Assembly (NCBI GenBank): GCA_009760855.2
Contig: WPIO01000003.1
Location: forward strand, 7,836,001-7,900,000
Reading direction: 5' to 3'
DNA length: 64,000 bases
Source of the DNA: Cristatella mucedo
Lineage: Eukaryota > Bryozoa > Phylactolaemata > Cristatellidae
Below the pieces are notes generated by a model, which searched no databases, was not told the origin of the DNA, and saw only the letters and a program-made list of their open reading frames with translations. A program made the translations under genes and the position numbers. Every line of letters begins with the position of its first letter. Position 1 is the first letter of the stretch. Positions 37,338 through 59,399 of this stretch are shown here, piece by piece.

Positions 37338-39062
37338 GTCGGGTGCATCTGTTTAGTTGCAGTCCTTAACTGCCGCCGGGTTTTGCCGCTGGGCGTGTCG
37401 CGTGTCGCTAATGCCTCTGAAATCGCGTTCGCACTGAGCTCACCCAGCCTGTGCCGCCGCCGCCGTCTCCGACTCGAGATTTACCCTCGCGCGACGGCCG
37501 CCGCGGCGTCGGCGCTTTTTCGTCGAGATGGCGGCCGCGGCGCTTTCCGCTCGCGCCTCGACGACGCGCGACAGTGTCGCGGGCGCGTTCGACCCTTTAC
37601 TCGCACGTTACCGAACAAGCCAATCGGAGCTCGGAGTGCGTAATGGCGCGACAGTTATGTGTAACGACTCGCGTCCGCTTGGAATCGGCGCCGTCGTCAG
37701 CGACTGACGTGCCAGCGTTCGCGTGCATGCATGCATGCACGCGTCCGTCGTTAGCCAGCCGGAAGGGCGCGCTCATCCGGCGCGGTCGCGCGCGCGCCAC
37801 GCGGCGTAGCGCTAGAATGCAACTCGGTTTGTATGAGGAGTAGGTTGTGCTACGCGTTCAATCGAGTGGTCAATCTGCCTTCCGAGCGTCAGACGAACGG
37901 CAAAAGAGGCCTGACCGTACGGTAGTGTGCAGCGCGAGCGCGTCTCGGCTGGCTAGTGAGGTAATTAATTGCCGCGGCCCAAAGGAGCGCGTCAGGCCCC
38001 CCCGGCCAGACGCGGTTTGGTAAGGGTCGCCGAAAATGGTGTGCACTTAGGGAGAAAAGCCATTCGGGGTTAGAGTAGGCGCGGGGCTAGAGGAGGCGCG
38101 GGTTACAGTAGGTGCCTAAGCGTCGGTGGCCAAACGACCAGCGTTAGGCTGCATCGCTCGTATGCGTTGCCTTTGCAGCGAGCGCATCGTCATCGTGCCT
38201 CGGCGCGAGTGCGAGCCTGGTTAATTACAAGAAATATAATTCATTTGTGCAGCGCCCCGAGAGAACTTAGAGCTCCATTCAGGCTCTTCACATGCGCCGC
38301 AGGGCTCGCAGAGCTCACAACCTCGGTCATCGCGTTCATTAACCTTGGCTTCGGTCGTTCGATGCAAGCACCTTTAACCATTGGTTACGGAGATGAAAAC
38401 TCGTTTTCGCGTGCGGGCGCCTTGAGCCCAACGGTATAAGGCGCTACGCATACAAGGAGGAGGCATATTGTACAGCGAGCGAGGTAGCGGGCGTATATTG
38501 GACACGCGACCCCACCCGACTGCATCGGAAGGCGCGAGGGCGCCGCTCTGTCGTAAGTAAACGATTACCCTTCAAATACAGCCGCGATACGCGCGCCCGT
38601 AGTACGGCCGAGCCGATCTAGCCGCAGGCCTCGAGACGGAAGAGCGGATTGACCAATAGGAACGCGTAATGCAAGCTACCCGCTGAGCCGGGCTGTATTT
38701 TAGAATTACGTCACTCTACACGATAGGGTAGCGCCGCCCACTGGTCTTAACTGCCATCGGCCGCCGGTTTCTGGCCGCTTTCGCCCGCGTCTGAGTGGCT
38801 CGTTGCGCGGCTGCGGCGGCGTTTCCAGTAATCGACACTGAGCATTCGTCCGATGGGTCGGGCGCCACCGCTAAGAAGTCGGCGGCCGCTGGCCGGAGTG
38901 GGAGTCGGAGCAGCAGCGCCGCGCGGCGTGCCGTCGTTTTAGGCTAAGCGGTTGCAGCACGAGCTGGATCGGCGGCGGAAGGACCTCGAGTACAGGTTTA
39001 AGGCGTTCGGTCCGGCGGACACTTCAGCGTCCCTAGCAACGACGGGCAAGCGGAGCAAATAA
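22481..39062 (+). CDS. LRRC27: Leucine-rich repeat-containing protein 27-like, complete 10-exon gene
   Basis: Exons: 22481-22642, 25378-25570, 26481-26636, 28530-28767, 30586-30726, 34982-35070, 35184-35305, 36172-36248, 36759-36885 and 38943-39062 (TAA at 39060). They total 1425 bp, or 474 residues; human LRRC27 has about 530. All phases match. The N-terminal third (about residues 45-170) holds leucine-rich repeats: [41 protein letters not shown] and [19 protein letters not shown]. The NPL-FPP-VQKG ending is the LRRC27 signature. The middle (exon 4) is Ala/Ser-rich and poorly conserved. Exons 5-6 and 8-10 are highly charged and probably coiled coil, with [17 protein letters not shown] and [13 protein letters not shown] aligning to the family's conserved C-terminal block. 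The C-terminus reads [17 protein letters not shown]. The family has no established biochemical role; LRR plus coiled coil suggests a protein-binding adaptor. Least sure are exons 7 and 8 and the donor of exon 7 (an alternative lies at 35267). Confidence 0.88.
23057..24340 (-). mobile_element. CR1/L2-like LINE, ORF2 RT region, broken
   Basis: Read on the minus strand, segments in order are the region upstream of RT ([21 protein letters not shown]), a degenerate motif A zone, and then [20 protein letters not shown] with [18 protein letters not shown]. The catalytic YADD box is kept (complement of 23175-23186), but the frame is interrupted and a long GT/CA microsatellite at 23567-23704 sits inside. 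The 3' half is missing. It lies in the first intron of LRRC27. Confidence 0.8.
23567..23704 (+). repeat. (GT)n / (GTGC)n compound microsatellite
   Basis: Alternating GT, TGTTTG and CGTG units inside the minus-strand LINE copy. ORFs on both strands here are repeat artefacts. Confidence 0.95.
24400..24600 (+). mobile_element. LINE 3' ORF fragment, opposite orientation to neighbour
   Basis: Plus-strand reading resembles the end of ORF2 (aggttgaagctcactaccgac, then acgttcaaaaagaagctaaaa), matching the AWNSLP and TFKNKLK part of other copies. It abuts the minus-strand copy at 23057-24340, so the two form an inverted arrangement. Confidence 0.5.
26724..26840 (+). repeat. 34-bp tandem repeat, about 3.4 units
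   Basis: Unit gtccggctcgctcgctgtaa plus c.caatcaccctta, starting at 26724, 26758, 26792 and 26826. It lies in the LRRC27 intron just after exon 3. Confidence 0.9.
27341..27458 (+). repeat. 39-bp tandem repeat, 3 units
   Basis: Units begin at 27341, 27380 and 27419 (core ctatcacagactaccttaat, then cgctacgccgaccct). As 39 is a multiple of 3, frames stay open across it, producing false ORFs. Confidence 0.9.
27575..27645 (-). other. tRNA-like sequence (SINE head or tRNA pseudogene)
   Basis: The minus strand contains tcacgggttcaaatcctggc (box B), preceded by ccagcgattaatgtctagg. No closed acceptor stem was found. It lies in an LRRC27 intron. Confidence 0.4.
30985..31110 (+). mobile_element. SINE head fragment with CAG repeat
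   Basis: A tRNA-like head ending gtgggttcgactccttttcg (box B) runs into (CAG)n. The rest of family A is not recognisable. It lies in an LRRC27 intron. Confidence 0.4.
31978..32150 (+). repeat. (GA)n and (GT)n compound microsatellite
   Basis: gagagacagagagc units followed by pure GA, then GT/GC runs, in an LRRC27 intron. Confidence 0.95.
33597..33619 (+). repeat. Poly-G run (about 22)
   Basis: An uninterrupted G run in an LRRC27 intron. Shorter poly-C and poly-G runs occur at 1269, 28382, 28880, 34363 and 57400. Confidence 0.95.
34683..34745 (+). repeat. (CTGT)n then (CT)n microsatellite
   Basis: About ten CTGT units followed by CTCT runs in an LRRC27 intron, about 240 bases before exon 6. 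Confidence 0.95.
36546..36683 (+). repeat. Direct repeat of ~38 bp, GC-rich
   Basis: gcctctcgagcggctgcggc followed by gacgccggcgactcgaag occurs at 36546 and again at 36643. It lies in an LRRC27 intron just before exon 9. Confidence 0.85.
38224..38350 (-). mobile_element. SINE family B copy
   Basis: Complementary text aattcatttgtgcagcgccc, then gagagaacttagagc and agagctcacaacctcggtc, corresponds to tail followed by B-box head. It lies in the last intron of LRRC27 and is GC-shifted relative to other copies. Confidence 0.55.
38943..39062 (+). CDS. LRRC27: LRRC27 terminal coding exon
   Basis: A TTTTAG acceptor at 38942 is followed by 39 in-frame codons ([19 protein letters not shown], then a Ser/Thr-rich tail) and TAA. 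It enters in phase 0, exactly matching the donor at 36886, and the join [12 protein letters not shown] aligns with the conserved ELEI segment of the family. AATAAA occurs at 39147-39152, about 85 bases later. There is no internal ATG, so an ORF scan misses it. Confidence 0.8.
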   Translation, partial: AKRLQHELDRRRKDLEYRFKAFGPADTSASLATTGKRSK

Positions 39063-39146
39063 CTTACCAATGCACGAGCGTACTAATCGGTACATAGCGG
39101 TTGCTAACCGTTCATTGTTGAGCAGCGCACGCGTGTGCAGAGGCAA

Positions 39147-39152
39147 AATAAA
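39147..39152 (+). terminator. Probable LRRC27 polyadenylation signal (AATAAA)
   Basis: The hexamer AATAAA lies 85 bases past the proposed LRRC27 stop codon on the same strand. It supports the gene ending here. Assigned by hexamer and distance only. Confidence 0.5.
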
Positions 39153-39720
39153 AAGTAAAGCCGCCATCAGATTCAGCGACTGCGGTACTCACAGTGCCTT
39201 TCAGCGTTCGCAGCTGCTTACCTCCACGTCTCAGCACGCCAAGCCCCTGCGACAATCGTGGCCAATCGGGGCATATTGCCGTTCGCCCGAGCGAATGCAA
39301 AGGTACGTCGGCTAGTCTTAATTAATTCTTGAGTAGGCGCCACTAGCGACCTAATTCGCCGAAGTCGATTCAAGTAAGACCACTTTTGGTATGGATTGAG
39401 CATCTCATTCGGCGATCTTGGTGACTAGTGGATCCTTTGCTACCTTGCATTGTATACGTCGACCGCTTGCGCTACGTTCGCTCTGGAGAACGTCGAACGA
39501 TTTTCAGCGAAAGTGTAGGGCACGCACCAAGAACGAAGGGGGTGTGGAGCTGCGTGGCGAGACGAATCGACTACGAAAGGCGTCGATGAGGCCACTCACT
39601 CCGCCATTCGCGGAGGAGCTCATCCGCCAAAGCTGTGGTAGCGCCTCTTCGAGCAGCCTCTCAAGCAGCCTCTCAGCCGTCCAATCGGGGGGGGGGAGAG
39701 AATGGCGAAAACAACAATAA

Positions 39721-39888
39721 ATAAATACGAGCTGCTTAAACAGCCTCTTTTTGTATAGCGACAGAAGAACCTTTACGGCTATCACCACCGCTTGCAGTGG
39801 CGATAAAGAATCGCCCACCACAGGAATCGAACTCGGGACCGAGGTCGTGAAAGCAACCGCCTTACCTAGTGTGCCATCGCGGTTCACT
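39721..39888 (-). mobile_element. SINE family A copy
   Basis: Complement: gctgcttaaacagcctcttt, agaacctttacggctatcac, caggaatcgaactcgggacc, then cttacctagtgtgccatcgc (box A). Located downstream of LRRC27. Very similar to the copy at 20524. Confidence 0.75.
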
Positions 39889-40715
39889 AGGTAAGGTATC
39901 GAGCATGCAGCACGATCTGGACGTCGATCGCTCAAGGTCAGCCTCGGCCGATCTGCCCGTGGCCATCGAGCTATTTTCGTTAGTATATTAAAACGGCACT
40001 GTATAGTGCCGCGAGAGAACGAAACCGTCCGATGCCTTTCCTCCTGGCGACGCCCATTTTGAGGGTTTGGCTTTCCAATTTCTGAGCGAGGTTCGGTTTT
40101 GTCCCAAAGCTAGTAAGTAGGTTGAATCTCTTATTTAATTCCTGAAAGTCTGATGCCATCGCAATGCGAATTTAAACAATTCATGCTGAAAGGGAGTTGA
40201 CAGTTCGAAGTGCTTAAAGGCGGATAGGGGATCGTAGCCCGGGTACGTTGCGGTGTACGTTTGCCTAGAATTAAAGCCTATACTGCGCTCGACAATTTCA
40301 TAGGTGCAAGAGGGCCAGCGTAAATTCTGAAAAGAAGGGCAGATCTCTGGGCAGACCTGATAGTTTAAAAGCTCCCTCGATGACTGCTTCCCGTAGGCGC
40401 TGAAGTCTACCCCCAACATAGGACCTTAACCGTTGCAGTGCATTGAAAGCCTTATTGATGGGTGAACGCCCGCTCGAGGCAGAGACATGGGGCAGCAGTC
40501 TGAGCGAAGCGCCCTTTCGAGGCCACTCGATCTGAGCACCTCTTTGGTGCAGAACGATAATGGCGGACACAGCTCTGCCAGTCTGCACCGTAGGGCAGAG
40601 CGAAGGCTCGGAATTTTTTCGCCGAAATAACCTTCCAGCTAAGTATGCTAAACCACCTGCAGCATTTTGACAACTCAGGAAACAGCTGTCAAAACAACTC
40701 ATACTAGCTATAATA

Positions 40716-40790
40716 ATAATAATAAAATATTTGTATAGCGCCCTCAGAGAACTGGGCCTCATTTGGTCACTTCACAGATGCTGTATAGAA
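40716..40790 (-). repeat. LINE/SINE shared 3' tail with (ATT)n
   Basis: A second, independent tail (tttgtatagcgccctcagag) placed just beyond the (ATT)n end of the LINE at 40806, in the same orientation. It looks like one insertion into or beside the tail of another. Confidence 0.65.
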
Positions 40791-40805
40791 AACATTACCA
40801 ATTGA

Positions 40806-42030
40806 TTGGGAATAATAATAATAATAATAAACTTGATAAAGGGCCCTCAAAGAACTCTATTTCTTTCTAGGCGCTTCACATGTGCTGCAAAGGAAACACG
40901 ATCGAACAGTGAGCGGTACCATGCTTGATAGACAATATGAATAACATGGCTTGGGGTGACATGCACAGGGTCAGTATGCAAGTGTGGTTAGTGGCAGCAT
41001 GCAACAGTGTCAGCACACATAAGCACATTAAAGAGGAACCGCAGGGACCCACTAAATGCGGTCATAAATAGTTTCGCTTTCAATTTATTTTTAAATGTGG
41101 TCAAGTCAGGGGAAGTCGGGCGTGAGTTCCAGGCTTTTGGAGCATACAAACTAAATGCCTGCGCGGTCTCCAAAGGATTTGAGGTGTAGTGCACTGTGCT
41201 GCCACCTGCTCCGCGGTGGCAGCGTCCTTCCCTGCCTGCCCGCCCTTACCGTCTCCACTGCCGCTGCGCTCGTCGCCCAGGCGAGATGTGAGGTGCTCAA
41301 GGACTTTGTGATCAACAGCATTGAATGCTGCCGAAAAATCAAGCGGAACAAGCAGAGAGACTTTACCCAAGTCTGCATTCCCGAGAGGTCTTTACATTCC
41401 TAAGCAATGTGGAGTGATTAGCTGTAAACCTAGACTGAAACTTATTGGCTAGGTTTGAGGTCTCGGTGTAAGGGTTCAGCTGGTCTGCCACAACTCGTTC
41501 ATGTGTCTTTGGTAGAAAAGAGAGAAGGGAGACTGAACGGCAGTTGTTCTCTTGGTCTATTTGAAAGGTGCAGGGACATGACCTGAGGCTAAGGACATAT
41601 TTATTATGTTAGTTAATGCATGGAAGCAGCAGATCTAAGCATTAGTAAGTAGAAGTAGGACAGTGGCAATATGATCTAGAGGACTAGTAGTCTTCTTTGA
41701 CTAGGATATTGATTTCAGGATAAGGTCGTTCGTGGCCTCCTTGAGTGTAGACATTGAAGTAGTGCACGAAATTGAGGGATACGAGTCCCTGTGTTGATCT
41801 AATTAAGGCACAGAAGTCCAGAGGGGATACTGAAACCTTAGGGGTGGAGTGTCTGATCTTGTCAATCTTGCTGACAAAGATGCTGAGAAGCGATGGGCTA
41901 GGTCACCACAAGGATCACTTGGTAAGGAGCTAACCTGGTTAAGTAGATGGTTGATGGTAGACATCAGCATTTTTGGATGGTGCATCTGCGATTCAACAAT
42001 ATTTTTGTAGAAGCTAGATGGCATTCGCTA
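40806..42030 (-). mobile_element. CR1/L2-like LINE with internal deletion and 3' tail
   Basis: Minus-strand order: pre-RT segment ([30 protein letters not shown]), RT motif A (LLVPLDFSAAFNAVDHKVLE), then an abrupt jump to the C-terminus ([29 protein letters not shown]), the 3' UTR and the conserved tail ending in (ATT)n at 40806. Everything between motif A and the C-terminus, including YADD, is gone and replaced by about 100 bases of GC-rich sequence. Inactive. Confidence 0.8.
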
Positions 42031-42349
42031 GGGTCTCATTGTAGAGGTCAGCAGCGTAAAGCAATCAGGTGACATTGCTCTCCATGGCGTTAGTAGCTTC
42101 TGCCTAGTCTGAACGAGGCTTAAGTTGGCGGCAGTCAGCCGAGCAGCGTTCAGTTAGTAAATGAAGCGCTCGTGAGGCTCGGCCCGTCGCTAGCAGCAGC
42201 CGAAGTCTCGTGCTTCGTTGCTACCCGCAGAGGAATGACTAAACGCGACAACTGGTGGGTCACACATTTGACGCAGCGCCTGAATACTCTTGTAGTTTCT
42301 GCCATGCTCGTGTTCTCACTCGTGCGGCACTGTAAACATACTCCAGTGA

Positions 42350-42430
42350 CTGTAAAGGGCTATTTGTAAAGTCTTTAGAAAGAGATTCCGTTCTCTGAGG
42401 GCGAAATACAAATGCATTATTATAATTGAC
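42350..42430 (+). repeat. LINE/SINE shared 3' tail
   Basis: Reads gtaaagtctttagaaagaga, then ttctctgagggcg and a short ATT run. Related to the tail of the LINE at 45170 and isolated in the LRRC27-FAM193 gap. Confidence 0.6.
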
Positions 42431-43869
42431 GGCGATCTCTCTGATAGATAATGAGTTTTCACAACGCAGCTCGAGGACGAGAGTGTGACATTCCGCATGA
42501 CGCCAAAGAATAGCTCTCATTTTTATTTGAGGTACTCTGGACACTCGTAATATGTTTCTGCTCACTATAAGCAGTTATGAGAATTACCAGCATTTGGCAG
42601 TTCGGGACCTCACGAGTTGACCAGTTGAACGACGTTCGTACTCTTACCTCACGCTTTGACCTCGACTTAAACCTCATTTACATGATGAGTCTTGTTTCCT
42701 TCCTACTTCTGTCCTGCCTGACTCTTTGGTGCGTACGCTACAGAGACTTGGGGTCGGTCCAAGACTCAACGACGGCACGGAAACCAAACGATTCTATTTA
42801 TTGGCGAGACTGAACAAACGACCAATCATAAGCGCCATCAGGGGTATGCCTTCTCCATTGCTTTGAAAGGCACGGCAGACGACTCGACTGCAGGCGAAAT
42901 CCACGACGCATTCCACGAGAGCCCCGGTTTATAGGAGACGATGAGGTCGCCGAATAAGAATCAGGTAATGAGGTGGCAAGCAATACAAGCAATCGTGGAA
43001 GGTAACATTCACCAGGAGCCTCTCGGAGAGCCATTTCCTGCCTTCCTAACAAAGGCAATTTTTCATTGATCACTCTTGAGGGCGAATCGAGTAGGAAGCA
43101 ATACTTAGAGAAAGACTAACCGTGTAAACTTCCTACAAGATGGAAGACCTGAGTAGTTCAGAAGCAAGACTCGCCGTGTAAACGTGGGTTTGTACAGACA
43201 CATTGAAAATCACAAGTCGGTGGCTTGCAAAATGTGGGAGCCTTGCATAAGTCAGCAGCGACACAAGACTAGCTACCCCATTGTAGGTGGAATTTGCTAA
43301 GGCAATTAGGTCTACAGTGCTATCAATAAAAAGCTGTGCATTGGCATTATTATGCAGCCACATTGGTGCAGATGTCCAGCCCTCACCTTAATAGTTGGCA
43401 CCTGTGTACTACTACATTTACACGTTGCCTGCAGCCACGGTTGCAGGAAGAAAGCCTCGACGATGGCTGGGCCCAGATGGGCTTGATCACGAGGAGAACG
43501 TCATAAAACGCCACACGGCATTCTCTTTAGTTATTTGTGAAATCACCATAAAATTTCCCGAGTACAACTTGCAAGCCTGTGAAAACGCCTTACGAACCGA
43601 GAGAGAATCGAAAAAACAGTACGATCGTGCGTAGCTCTCCAGTCCAACTTTCAAGCTAGAACTATTTGGCTACACTACACCCTTATCTACCCACCCCGGA
43701 ACAAGCAAAGTAAGACACGTGCTTCACTGTGTAGCCCAGAATAACTGAGCTAAATCACGATCACCACGAGTAGCAGCTTGTTTCCAAAACATATCTCGTC
43801 GGCAGTTGATATATCATTAGCACTTACCTTGAAAGATCAGCATATGAAATTTGAATCTCTATTTGAACG

Positions 43870-45170
43870 TCGGCGAGAAGCCGAGGGATGCAAGTCCTAT
43901 CTCAGTGGGAGACCACGGAGTATTGACGTGAATGGACTAAGATTATCCGAGGTACCTCTGAAATATGGGGTACCTCAGGGCTCCGTGCTAGGTCCGGTTC
44001 TTTTCACGGTGTATACTCTCCCTCTTGCTGATGTGATTGCCAAGCACAATCACGGCTTTCACTTCTATGCGGTTAACACTCAGTTGTACCTTTGCTTTGA
44101 TCCCTCCCAGCCTTCGAATTTTCTCAACTCACTTGCTGCATGTATTGATGACATCCGAACATGGATGGCAGCAAATTTTCTTAAACTAAACGATGATAAA
44201 ACTAACTTACTAGTTATGGGCAAACCCAGTGTGATTCACAAATTGGAAAGGCTGACGCTCAAAATTGGCTCTGCCACCATATTTCCCGTTGAATCAGCTC
44301 AAAATCTAGGTGTCATGTTCAAAAGTGACCTCTCGTTGGACGACTGCATCAGCTCCACAATCAAGTCTGCCTACTTTCAGCTACATAACATTGCTAAAAT
44401 TCGGGCTCGCTTAGATAAGGATACCACGTCTACGTTGATCCATGCATTTTTGACATCCCGTCTTGACTTCTGTAACTCACTGGTTGCTGGCCTACCGGCA
44501 TGTGTAATCAGGCGATTACAGCTGGTGCAAAACTCTGCAGCTAGGCTTGTCTGTCGTGAGCGACGCAGTTGCCACAACACACCACTTCTCGCCGACCTGC
44601 ACTGGCTACCAGTCAAGCAACGGATCGACTTCAAGGTTTCGTCGCTCACTTTTAGGTCACTTCATTCTTTGGCTCCAGCCTACCTCTCAGGTCTACTGCC
44701 CCACCAGGCCAAGCATCGTACCACCAGCTTTTCGGAATGCAACAGTTTACCAATACTTCGTACAAACCTCAAATCCTTTGGAGACCGAGCACTTAGTTCG
44801 TATGCTCCCAAAGCCTGGAACTCACTCCGACTTGCGTCAGAACATCCCATGACTTGACCACGTTTAAATAGAACTTGAAAACACACCTATTTAGGACAGC
44901 ATTTAGTGGGTCCCTGTGGTTCGTCCTTCGTGTGCTTATGCGTGCTGACACTGTGCATGCTGCCACTAACCACACTTGCATGCTGACCCTGTGCATGTCA
45001 GCCCTAACCATGTTATTCATTTTGTTTGTTTATCAAGCATGATATTACTCACCATTCGATCGCGTTTCCCTTTGTAGCAAATGTAAAGCGCCTAGAAAGA
45101 GATTGAGTTCTCTGAGAGCGCTTTATCAAGTGCATTATTGTTATTATTATTATTATTATTATTATTGCAA
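43870..45170 (+). mobile_element. CR1/L2-like LINE, 5'-truncated, near-intact ORF2 3' half
   Basis: Best copy in the window. One open frame runs 43778-44857; LINE identity begins at about 43888 (CKSYLSGRPRSIDVNG), so the copy is 5' truncated, as expected of target-primed reverse transcription. It carries YGVPQGSVLGPVLFTVYTLP (RT motif B side), FHFYAVNTQLYLCFDPSQPS, WMAANFLKLNDDKTNLLVMG, and the thumb and C-terminal block DLHWLPVKQRIDFKV and YAPKAWNSL. The catalytic YADD is changed to YAVN at 44065-44076, so the RT would be dead. A 3' UTR and the shared tail (aaagcgcctagaaagagatt) end in (ATT)n at about 45140-45165. Confidence 0.9.
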
Positions 45171-45249
45171 AGCATACAGCGACTAGCCTGTTGAGGCCGC
45201 ATCTCGAGAGGAAACAGGTCTACAGACGAACACATCCCCAGTGCTCACA

Positions 45250-45255
45250 TTTATT
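45250..45255 (-). terminator. Candidate FAM193 polyadenylation signal (AATAAA)
   Basis: The minus strand reads AATAAA about 165 bases after the FAM193 stop. It sits beside the tail of the neighbouring plus-strand LINE, so the 3' ends of the two elements face each other. Confidence 0.45.
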
Positions 45256-45421
45256 TGCAAACGCTGGTACTCGTATTCTATAGCCATTGGCTATACACCT
45301 AAAGATGGGCAAATGAAGCAAACAAACAAGCTCAAGATGCGCACTGAGCTAATCAGGGGTGAACTTAAGCAGCCATCAAACACCACACGAAAAACAGGTC
45401 TTGCCATCGAGAGCTCAGCGG

Positions 45422-57306
<11,885 letters not shown>

Positions 57307-57554
57307 CTGAAAAAGGAGCACGACGAGGATGGCACGACGCCAGCACGACTTGCAGCTAGCCCGCCCACCACAATGCCATCTTGCCTGTGCCGGCATAATG
57401 GGGGGGGGAGGGGGGAGCTACTTCCTGCATCAGCCACCATCGTCTAGCAATGCAACGAGGACCTCTGCTAAATGAACTCGGTAGATGCCAACTGGGAACA
57501 AGGATGGGCAGGGTCAGATGGAACGTCAGGGTTCATAAGGCAGACAAATACAGA

Positions 57555-57555
57555 C

Positions 57556-57589
<34 letters not shown>

Positions 57590-59000
57590 TACATTTATCA
57601 ATAATAATTATTATTGCATTTATTCCTATTCCGACTACCAGCTTTACAACTCCTGCAAGAGAAGCAATAACCAAGAGTTGCTGGCCAGCCAGATATCGTG
57701 CTTGAGAACCATGAAAAAGGCACAAAAGCATCATGCTTCCCAGGCATTAAAGAAGACATGGTCACGGGTTAGTAGGACCCATGGTTACTAACATGCACTT
57801 CATCATGCATGGAGTGAGCCCCCAGGAATGAAAGAAGCTAAGCAGAATGGATGTATCTTTAGCTGAGACTTAAACGATGCAAAGTCATTGCAGAAGAGAT
57901 CAAAGACGGAAGAGAGCTGCTGACTTTCGGTGCATATAAACTAAAGGCCCGATCACCAGATGATTTCAATTTCGAGCAAGGAACAGAGAGACGACCGGAA
58001 GCCGAGGTGCAAGTGATTCGAGAGCACACTGGGATATGTAGGTTTGTGAAAGCAAGTAAAGCGACCTGTAAGCCAGATAGAGGATTTTGAAGTCGATTCG
58101 ATGCTTAATTGAGAGCCACTGAACTGAAGCTCGGACAGAAGTGTTGAGATATGAGGTTGCAGCCATGCCATTGAAGAAAGACCAGCCGAGTTACCGAATT
58201 TTGCACCAGATGCAGCCGATTAGGGCTCAGATTGGTCGCCTTTAATAAAGGGAATTGCAGCAATCTACATGCAGTGTCACAAATGCATGCACTAGTTGGC
58301 TATCACACTCTTGTCTAAGCAGGCCCTAGTATTGGCAGTGCTTCTCAGCTGAAAATAGGCACAGCGGAGGCAATATGTGTATCCAATGATGAGCAGTTTT
58401 GGAACAGCATGCCCAGACTATGGGCAGCCGTCAGTGATGCTAGACGAAGTCTTGAGGGTGAGGTCTTTCAACCTTACGGTAACACTAGGTTTATCCATAA
58501 CTACTATTAAGTTTAAGTGTGGTCCTGGATAAGCACTAGGAGAATAGCAGCCATTCAAATCCGACTGTCATAGATGCAAGCTGCAAGGGAAGTAAGAGAG
58601 TTCAATGTACAGAGAGGCAGAGAAGGGTTGAAGGATTGGTAGAGCTGAGTGTCATTGGCATAGATGTGAGAGCCAAGCTTAAGTTTTGTGCTGACGTCGG
58701 CTTGAAGAAGCATAGATCGCAAAAAGACAAGAGGCCTAACTAAGATCGAAGCCTGAGGTATTTTTTACTTAAAGGGCTCTACAGATGACCGAGAGATGTT
58801 TACATCTACACTCTGACATCTCTCACTGAAGTGGTAGCTAAACCAGTTTAGCACTATGCCTGTGATACCTAGGTGTGCGGTAGGGCACTCCAGAAGAATC
58901 TGGTGGTCAACAGCATCAAATGCTGCTAATAGATCAGGAGAAAATAGCCATAGAAAGGGTAAGTGAACAAGCAAACTGAACTATATAGGTGGGGGCAGAG
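57555..59000 (-). mobile_element. CR1/L2-like LINE, diverged copy
   Basis: Minus-strand pieces in order: motif A (LLAAFDAVDHQILLECPTA), LNWFSYHFSERCQSVDV, later QWLSIKHRIDFKILYLAYRS and LSQTYISQ (equal to HWLPVKQRIDFKV and SLAPAYLSG in the better copy), then a 3' region ending in an (ATT)n tract at 57555-57590. Frames are broken and YADD was not found. The sequence is more diverged than the 43.9-kb copy and may be another subfamily. Confidence 0.7.
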
Positions 59001-59399
59001 GAACCTCTGAGGCTTTCACCCTGCTGGCAGCAGGCAAAAGATGCACTGAAGGACTCAAAATCATGACCTGGGTAGTAAAGTGCCCAGTAAAGTAAAGCCC
59101 AGTAAAGCCTTACTGCTGGGCTAGAACCTAGTGGCTCACCTGGGAAATATCCGATCAGGTCAAGTGCTGAGGAATTAAGAGACTGAGTTTGCTTTTCCAA
59201 TGTGCAGGTGGGGAGCACGGGGACAAATGGGACATTCCCAAGTCAAGCAAACTGCTGGCTCCATCCCAGTGATTAGAAACGCAGTCTCCGGTCTGCACTA
59301 GCTTCGAGCAACCGATATCCCCAAGGGAGATAACCGACTATGCAATCAGTGGGCAATCACAGCCCGAAATCCCAGCCTGCCAGGTTTAGGCAAACTAGG

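Larger units (their letters stand above)
39063..45421. other. LRRC27-FAM193 intergenic gap
   Basis: 6.4 kb between convergent genes. Contents: SINE A (39721-39888), two LINE tails, LINE copies at 40806-42030 (minus) and 43870-45170 (plus), and a tail at 42350-42430. I see no gene in 39900-40700 or 42430-43770. Confidence 0.6.
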
